64,000 nucleotides of DNA, taken from Amborella trichopoda. Lineage: Eukaryota > Streptophyta > Magnoliopsida > Amborellales > Amborellaceae. The stretch is from contig NW_006494865.1 in assembly GCF_000471905.2 (NCBI RefSeq), positions 837,047 through 901,046 of the forward strand, read 5' to 3'. The notes beneath the pieces were generated by a model. That model worked only from the letters and a program-made list of their open reading frames with translations, did no database searches and was not told the origin of the DNA. Shown in pieces: positions 58,525 through 64,000 of the stretch; within the stretch, counting starts at the first letter, position 1, and each line of letters begins with the position of its first letter. A program made the position numbers and the translations under genes.

Positions 58525-58800
58525 ACATCTAGATTTCCATCATTAAATTACAAACCAATGTATAAAGCATCCATCTTAAAGATGGATGCAAATAGGTCCT
58601 CCATCTAAAAACAATTGTAACTAACAATCCAAATGTTTTCTTAATATAATTATTATTTTTAGATTTCAATTTTTTTTTTTTCATATTCATGATCTCCATG
58701 TTAAAGATTATATGTTCTCTAAAAATTAGGATTAAATTATATTTAAAAAATAAATTTATTGCTAAGCCCGCATTTGTATATGTGCGGACTTGGCCGGATG
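58525..58800. mobile_element. Repeat family G, copy 2
   Basis: Reverse orientation to 27,835-28,125, sharing 'atattcatgatctccatgtt' and 'gcatccatctt'. The AAT expansion of copy 1 is absent here. Confidence 0.6.
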
Positions 58801-58987
58801 ATAACCGCAACCTTATTCTGAATGACCTTCCAATGAAGAGTTTGGTCCTGGTGTTCATTGATTGTATTATTAACGTTTGGTAGCATTGTTTTTGGACTTA
58901 GCCAAGTAGACTCAGACTCAGACTCGGACTCGGTTTATGGGTAAGGCCGAGTCCTATGTTCAAATTATATATAGGGAAAGTATATAA

Positions 58988-59190
58988 TGAGACCATTTAC
59001 CTTTGTACAAGGTGGTCACAATTGACCTTCACTACTGGATGTGGTATTGGGTGGTTGCAGTTATTTTGTTGACCAAGCTCAAAGTCCAAAAGAAATTTTC
59101 TCGAACTTTGTGACACATTTAAGCTATCAGATTTCACATCGAATGGTTATAAATAATTTGACCTCTATGTATTGAAAGTAAATGGTCTCA
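58988..59190. mobile_element. MITE family B, intact copy
   Basis: Left TGAGACCATTTACCTTTGTA and right ...GTAAATGGTCTCA form clean inverted ends. 203 bp, no coding. Confidence 0.92.
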
Positions 59191-59371
59191 TGTGGTCACA
59201 ATTGACCTTCACCATTGGATGTGATATTGGGTGGCTGCAGTTATTTTGTTGATCAAGCTCAAAGTCCAAAAGAAGTTTTCTCGAACTTTGTGACACATTC
59301 AAGCTATCAGATTTCACATCAGATGGTTATAAATAATTTTGACCTCTATGTATTGAAAGTAAATGGTTTCA
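59191..59371. mobile_element. MITE family B, tandem partial copy
   Basis: Continues directly from the previous copy with 'tgtggtcacaattgacctt' and repeats it nearly perfectly to '...aaatggtttca'. It lacks its own left terminus, so the two units share the middle TCA end. Likely a tandem duplication and not a second insertion. Confidence 0.9.
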
Positions 59372-59897
59372 TGATATATATATATATATATATATCAGTG
59401 TTTAAAAATGCAGAATGCGGCCTTCATGCGGTGGGGGGCCGATGCGGCTCGGATGCGGATGCATCGCGATGATGCGGCCAATAAATGTAAAAAAATTCTA
59501 AAAAATCTAAAAAAATAAGTTAATGTATAGAAAAAAATATGAAGGTGATATATGTGATAGTAGGTATTTTAGTTTAATGATTAACTTCAAAACTATTAGC
59601 TGTCGGAGATTCTGTATCCAGTTATCCACTATCCCCTGATAGAAACTAGAAACTTGAAACCAGCTTCATAAAGCATTCAACAATTAACAACCATCAGCAC
59701 AAATTTTCACCATAAGCACAACTATAATTAAGCACAACCGTCAACAACCATAAGTACCATAAGCACAAAATAATGATATTACAAAATACAAATCAAAAGT
59801 TAAGCTCAAGAAGAGTTAATAGTTAATAAATAATAAATTAATATAATCATCCATTTTGAGAGTCAATTTTGAAATTTGAACTTCATTTTTTAAAAAA

Positions 59898-62336
59898 TCA
59901 ATCAAACAAGTCATCTTGAGAGTCGTCATGCACATCATCAATATCATCCTCGATGGCCTCCATGTATTCTTCTTCATAGGCCTCCTCTGAGTCAGCTTCC
60001 TCCTCGACCTCTGAGTCAGCTTCCTCCTCGACCTATGAAGCTAATGTGCAAGTGCGACTAGACCCAGCAGCTCCTCTACTCCTTTGTGCTCTAGTGTTAG
60101 GTCGATCTTCTTCATTAGCCCCTGTTGCTAGCTCGACATCAAGCCCTGAAAGATCCTCACCCTCAAACACATGCTCTTGTCTTGGATCCATGGTCCACTC
60201 ACTCATGAAATCACCATCAACTTCATATAATTGAATAGGGTTGAGCTTCGTGCGATTTTCATCCCTCTCCCTAAGCCACTCGTTATACCGCACATAAACC
60301 AAATCATTCAACTTTTCTGCTCGAACTTATTTCTTTTTTTTGTATAGAGCTGTGGTAGAAATTTGAAATCAGATAAATTAGATTTTAGATTAAAAGATTG
60401 AAATTAAATAAATAAGGATTAAGGAATAAGGAGTAAAGGATTTACATGTTCAAATGCACTCTAATTGCGCTCACAATCAGATGAGCTACATGTGAGATTC
60501 AACACTTGAATAGCGATACATTGTAGATTTGGTGTCTTGCTTCCATATAATGGCCACCATGCAGCTGTATAATATTTTATAATTTAGAATATACTTAACA
60601 ATTAAGGGCATAAATAAACAATGGAACTATACATAAAGTAAGGACAACTAAGATTATTTTTGGGCTTTTGGCCTTTACTTAGATTTGTAGTGTCGTTATT
60701 TTGAGTGGCAATATCTCTCCCAATGTTTTCCAAGGCTAACTTGAACTTAATCAATTCATGGCTCTGGATCTCATCTTGGATATCTTTGTCTGGCACTAAC
60801 CTCTCCAACACATCTAAGAACCCACCATTTATTACACTATCTAACTCAATGGATGGGTGTTTGTAGTGAAGAGATGGGTTTAAAAAATAACCGGCTGAAT
60901 GGAGGTGCCCGTGAAGCTAGGTATCCCATCTCCTATCAATGATTTCAAGTATAGCCTTGCGCATATTTTCATCATCTTTTATAACATCTTTTATTTCAGT
61001 TCTTGCCTTAGCCATTACCTCATGTATGTAGCACATAGTGGGCTTCGCATCACCATCAACTAGTCGAAGCACTCTCACTAAAGGGTGAGCCACCTCCAAT
61101 GCAATAATTATTTGACTCTAAAAAGATGTATTCAGAATAATTTTTTCAGCCTTTCTCCCATCCTTATGCTTTGACCATTTACTTTGACTCCACTACTCTG
61201 AAGCAAACATGGTCCTCAAGGCACTTTTTTGCTTGGCTAGGCTTCTAAGAGTGAGAAATGACGTGGCAAATCTAGTGATACCCGATCTCACTAATTCTCT
61301 CGTCTTTGTAAAAGGCCTCATCATGCTTAGGACTATGGTGTGATTGTAAATAAATCCAACAACAAACATAGCTCTTGAAATCACCTCACTAAATAAAGAT
61401 GTTGTACCCATTTCCTTAAGCATAAGATTAACACAGTGAGTTGCAAAAGGAGTCCAAAACACATGCTTCATTTTTAAAGTCAAGAAATGCCCAGCTGCAG
61501 CATAGTTGGCACCATTATCAGTGATAATTTGTACCACATTTTGCTCCCCAACAAAATCGACAATCTCATCCATCAAGCCAGATAAGTATGTACCATCATG
61601 TGACTTGTCTGATGCATCAATAGACTTAACAAAAAAAGTAACTGTTGAGTAGTTAACCAAAAAATTAATGAATGCCCTTGATTTCCCATTGGACCAACCA
61701 TCACACATAATAGTGGCCCCATATTTCTCCCACCCTTCTCTTTGAGAAATAAAAATTTTATGCACATTAAATACAACATCCTTCAACAAGGGCTCCCTAG
61801 CCTCATGTAGTGAAGGAAGAATAAGTCCTGGGCTAGATTGCCCAAATGCCGACTTCCTTTGTTCTTTCTTATATGTATTGTCGATTGTGGTTTGTTTTGT
61901 TTTTTTCTTTCTCTCCTGAACCACAATTTCGAGGCTAGGGGTGAAAAAAGAATCCATTGGCCCCTTTGAGAGAGGTGTTCTTCTCTCAGCACTACCACCC
62001 ATATTTATAACCCTCTCTCCTGAGGTTGGAGTATGAGTACCCTTTTGCCTCATAGAAACTTCAGACATATCATCATCATCATCATCAACATCATCAAATA
62101 ATTCAATATCATCAAGTAATTACTTTTTTTTTTTTCTCTTTATCTTTTTTCAATCTATCCAAATATTCTCTAATCTCCTTTTTTTATATCATCTGTAGGT
62201 CTTTTTGTCGAAAAATACCACCCATATAAGTATTTCCACAGAGCAAGCATATCACACAATTTCCATCTTTCGGATTTTTTAGTTTAGCATATTTTCAAGC
62301 CGGATCCTTGTTACTAGAAGATTGGGCAGAAACCAT
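59898..62336 (-). pseudogene. hAT transposase (DUF659 type), pseudogene
   Basis: The minus-strand start is at about 62,336, with a BED-like zinc region (CVICLLCGNTYMGGIF) that has lost its His ligands. The open frame 62,068-61,193 holds the DUF659 domain: KYGATIMCDGWSNGKSRAFI, VVQIITDNGANYAAAGHFL and FWTPFATHCVNLMLKEMG. After a TAG at about 61,190 the same frame continues through TAG codons near 61,120 and 60,915 to the dimerisation region (AAWWPLYGSKTPNLQCIAIQ, SSDCERNWSAFEH). A GT-AG intron (60,350-60,445) leads to LYTKKRNK and SLNDLVYVRYNEW. The acidic tail ends at 59,898. Upstream stops include a TGA at the usual Trp of the BED domain. The family excises and inserts hAT elements; this copy is dead. 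Confidence 0.88.
60350..60445 (-). other. Predicted intron in the hAT transposase
   Basis: On the minus strand it reads GTAAAT...CTACCACAG and joins SAFEH to LYTKKRNKF, matching the continuity of the hAT dimerisation domain. 96 bp. A further intron probably precedes 'AAWWP' (acceptor ...TATACAG near 60,568). Confidence 0.65.
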
Positions 62337-62888
62337 TACCCAAAAAATAAGTATAACAGTATTATTGTACAAGAAGGAATAAAAAGTTACCGACTCTGTA
62401 AAGTAGTGCTCGATTTCTTCACGGCTTCTGAAATCCCTAATTTCTTATCACAAATTCACCTTAACATCCCCAAATCAACAATCAAAGGCATCAAATGAAC
62501 ATCCAAGTATCAAATAGCCGCCAAATCGAAGATTTGGATGAAAAAACAATTTTTGCCAAATTTTTTTTTTCCTTCGATTTGATGAAAAGAAAGGCACAAA
62601 ATTGTTGGAAATCTTTGCTTAGGGGATATAATAACCCCCCAAACAGTTTCCCTAAGCTTTGGAACTACAAAAAGACCATTTTGCCCCTCCTCGAGGGGCA
62701 AAATCGAAAATGTTTTCCATAGAAACAGATACAGCGTGATGCGGTGCGATATGGGATGCGGCCATGATGCGGCGCATATGTGGCTGCATCTATCAAAAGC
62801 GCATATGCACCAGTTCGCGATGCAGATGCAAGCGCATCCCGCATGATGCGGTCGCATAGGTGGCGATGCGGTCGTATTTTAAAAACAT

Positions 62889-62911
62889 NNNNNNNNNNNN
62901 NNNNNNNNNNN
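62889..62911. other. Assembly gap (23 N)
   Basis: A run of 23 N directly after the subterminal repeats of the hAT element. Its right terminus and target duplication are hidden. Confidence 0.99.
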
Positions 62912-62963
62912 CCTACTACCCCTCGTCGTGACCTTCGCTCCCCACGAACTGAGACTTAGAAAT

Positions 62964-63400
62964 AGCGTTATAGGTGAAATAGACAGTGATTCGCTACCTC
63001 ATCACCGTTAAAAGTTCATCGTACGGTCACGATTGTCTGATAGGCTTTCATTTTTCATTTTTTTTCTACAAATCAAAATGACTTGAAATTTGGAACATTT
63101 GTTCATAAAAAATAGGCGAATCTCAAAAAAATAGAAAAAAAAATATTTTACATGAAAACATTGACCAAAATACCCACCTCGAAAATATTTTGGGGATATT
63201 TTAATCAATTGTTTTTTACTAATAATTTTTTTTATATTTTTATTAGGTGTACCTCACTAATATGTACATATGCTCCAAATTTCAGATCATTCTGATTTGT
63301 AGAAACAAAAAAAGAGAAATAAAATACTACCAGACAATCGTGACCATGCGATGAACTTTGGATGGTGATGAGGGTAGGCGAAATCTTATAAGCGTTGGGA
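62964..63400. mobile_element. MITE-like foldback element, about 430 bp
   Basis: 'cctcatcaccgttaaaagtt' with 'catcgtacggtcacgattgt' on the left pairs with 'acaatcgtgaccatgcgatg' and 'aactttggatggtgatgagg' on the right. Pairing runs at least 45 bp and probably further out ('gattcgctac' with 'gtaggcgaaatc'). AT-rich interior, non-coding. Confidence 0.82.
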
Positions 63401-63447
63401 AGACTTTTCCTATATATATATATATATATATCTATATAAATGGAAAA

Positions 63448-63912
63448 TACTGAGATTAGCCCACTAGCTCATTTAAACATATGTGTTCATATTAGCCCAA
63501 TGGTCCAGATTTAATTTGGGCTGATCTAATGACCACGACCTCATTTCGTATTTTAAATTTTATTTTTTTGTTATACAAATCCAAATAATTTGAAATTTTA
63601 GAAGTGTATTATTCAAAAATAGGAGAATCTAATAAAAATATCAAAAAAATAATTTGCAAGAAATAAATGGACCAAAATAGGCTTGAAACGTTTTGGGGGT
63701 ATTTTGGTTAATTTAGTTTTTACGAATTATTTTTAAATTGGTAACACCTTGATGAGAAGAATGGACTCCTAAAATTTCATATTATTTGGATTCGTAGAAA
63801 AAAAAAAAAAATTAAAACTCAAAATGTGGTCGTGACCGTCAGATCAATCCAGATTCAATATGGGCCGTTCGGCTCATATGTTCATAGGAGCTAGTGGGCT
63901 AATCTCAGCACT
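63448..63912. mobile_element. MITE-like foldback element, about 465 bp
   Basis: 'tgagattagcccactagctc' at 63,451 pairs with 'gagctagtgggctaatctca' at 63,889. Inner pairs include 'gaccacgacctcattt' with 'aaatgtggtcgtgacc'. It resembles the preceding element in interior sequence ('taggagaatct.a.aaaa.atc', 'gggg.tatttt..t.aat'), so the two may be one superfamily. Confidence 0.88.
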
Positions 63913-64000
63913 TATATATATATATACACACACACACACCTTATTTCTTCTTGTTATTTCCTTTTTTTTTAACACGACATGAACTCGGCCGAATTACTTG
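63913..64000. other. TA/CA microsatellite and window edge
   Basis: TA then CA repeats (63,913-63,940), followed by a T-rich stretch. Nothing else seen. Confidence 0.8.

Larger units (their letters stand above)
59396..62888 (-). mobile_element. hAT transposon with transposase pseudogene
   Basis: Left end CAGTGTTTAAAAATGCAG; right end, in reverse complement, ...ATGTTTTTAAAATACGACC, cut by the assembly gap that starts at 62,889. Subterminal zones are GC-rich, with the heptamer GATGCGG three times at the left and five times at the right. Between them lies a minus-strand hAT transposase. The TA-repeat target and the gap hide any 8-bp duplication. Size is about 3.5 kb. Confidence 0.85.

Noticed and set aside
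60046-60234. Plus-strand frame opposite the hAT tail
   Set aside because: The minus strand carries the recognisable hAT C-terminus; the plus frame is its shadow.
61573-61998. Alternative minus-strand frames inside the hAT gene
   Set aside because: They overlap the DUF659 frame, which alone shows conserved motifs.

Overview
This is nuclear DNA from a flowering plant. The evidence is one spliced R2R3-MYB gene with the canonical two plant introns, Ty1/copia and Ty3/gypsy LTR retrotransposons with tRNA-iMet-type primer sites, a hAT transposase with a DUF659 domain, LINE remnants and several MITE families. The sequence is AT-rich and full of microsatellites. The species cannot be named from the sequence. 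Nearly everything except the MYB gene is decayed transposon.

Layout. 1-290 is a TTA/TTGTTC microsatellite. 300-11,243 is a decayed Ty3/gypsy element of the Tat/Ogre type, with gag, protease, RT, RNase H, a second RNase H and only the zinc part of an integrase. It ends in a polypurine tract and a 3' LTR, and lies inside or against a Ty1/copia element (copia-1, to about 16,845). 16,846-18,796 holds MITEs and a 282-bp tandem duplication. 18,797-27,119 is a second copy of the same copia family (copia-2). Its 5' LTR is scrambled: an inverted LTR piece is fused to a deleted direct piece. 27,120-29,638 has LINE 3'-end remnants duplicated around a MITE. 29,639-39,855 is a third copia element, on the minus strand, with both LTRs. 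It carries a clean 3,168-bp solo-LTR-like insertion (33,164-36,331) flanked by GCTTT target duplications, and a second insertion of about 1.8 kb inside one LTR.

39,856-43,600 contains a hAT-type MITE (40,340-41,083) and another MITE. 43,630-45,110 is the one apparently functional gene: an R2R3-MYB repressor of subgroup 4 (259 aa, three exons) with AC elements and a TATA box upstream. 45,111-59,395 is intergenic DNA packed with MITEs of at least four families, including two copies placed head to head that form a palindrome of about 1.1 kb. 59,396-62,888 is a hAT transposon with a pseudogenised transposase and GATGCGG-rich ends; a 23-base assembly gap hides its right terminus. 62,960-63,910 holds two further MITE-like foldback elements.

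The coding parts do not form a pathway. The MYB gene is the likely host function (repression of phenylpropanoid/lignin or related genes). The rest records layered transposon insertion, inversion, duplication and decay. I did not find a convincing new biological system. The most unusual structures are the chimeric inverted LTR at 18,797-20,241, the MITE palindrome at 50,435-51,555 and the GC-box array in the copia LTRs.
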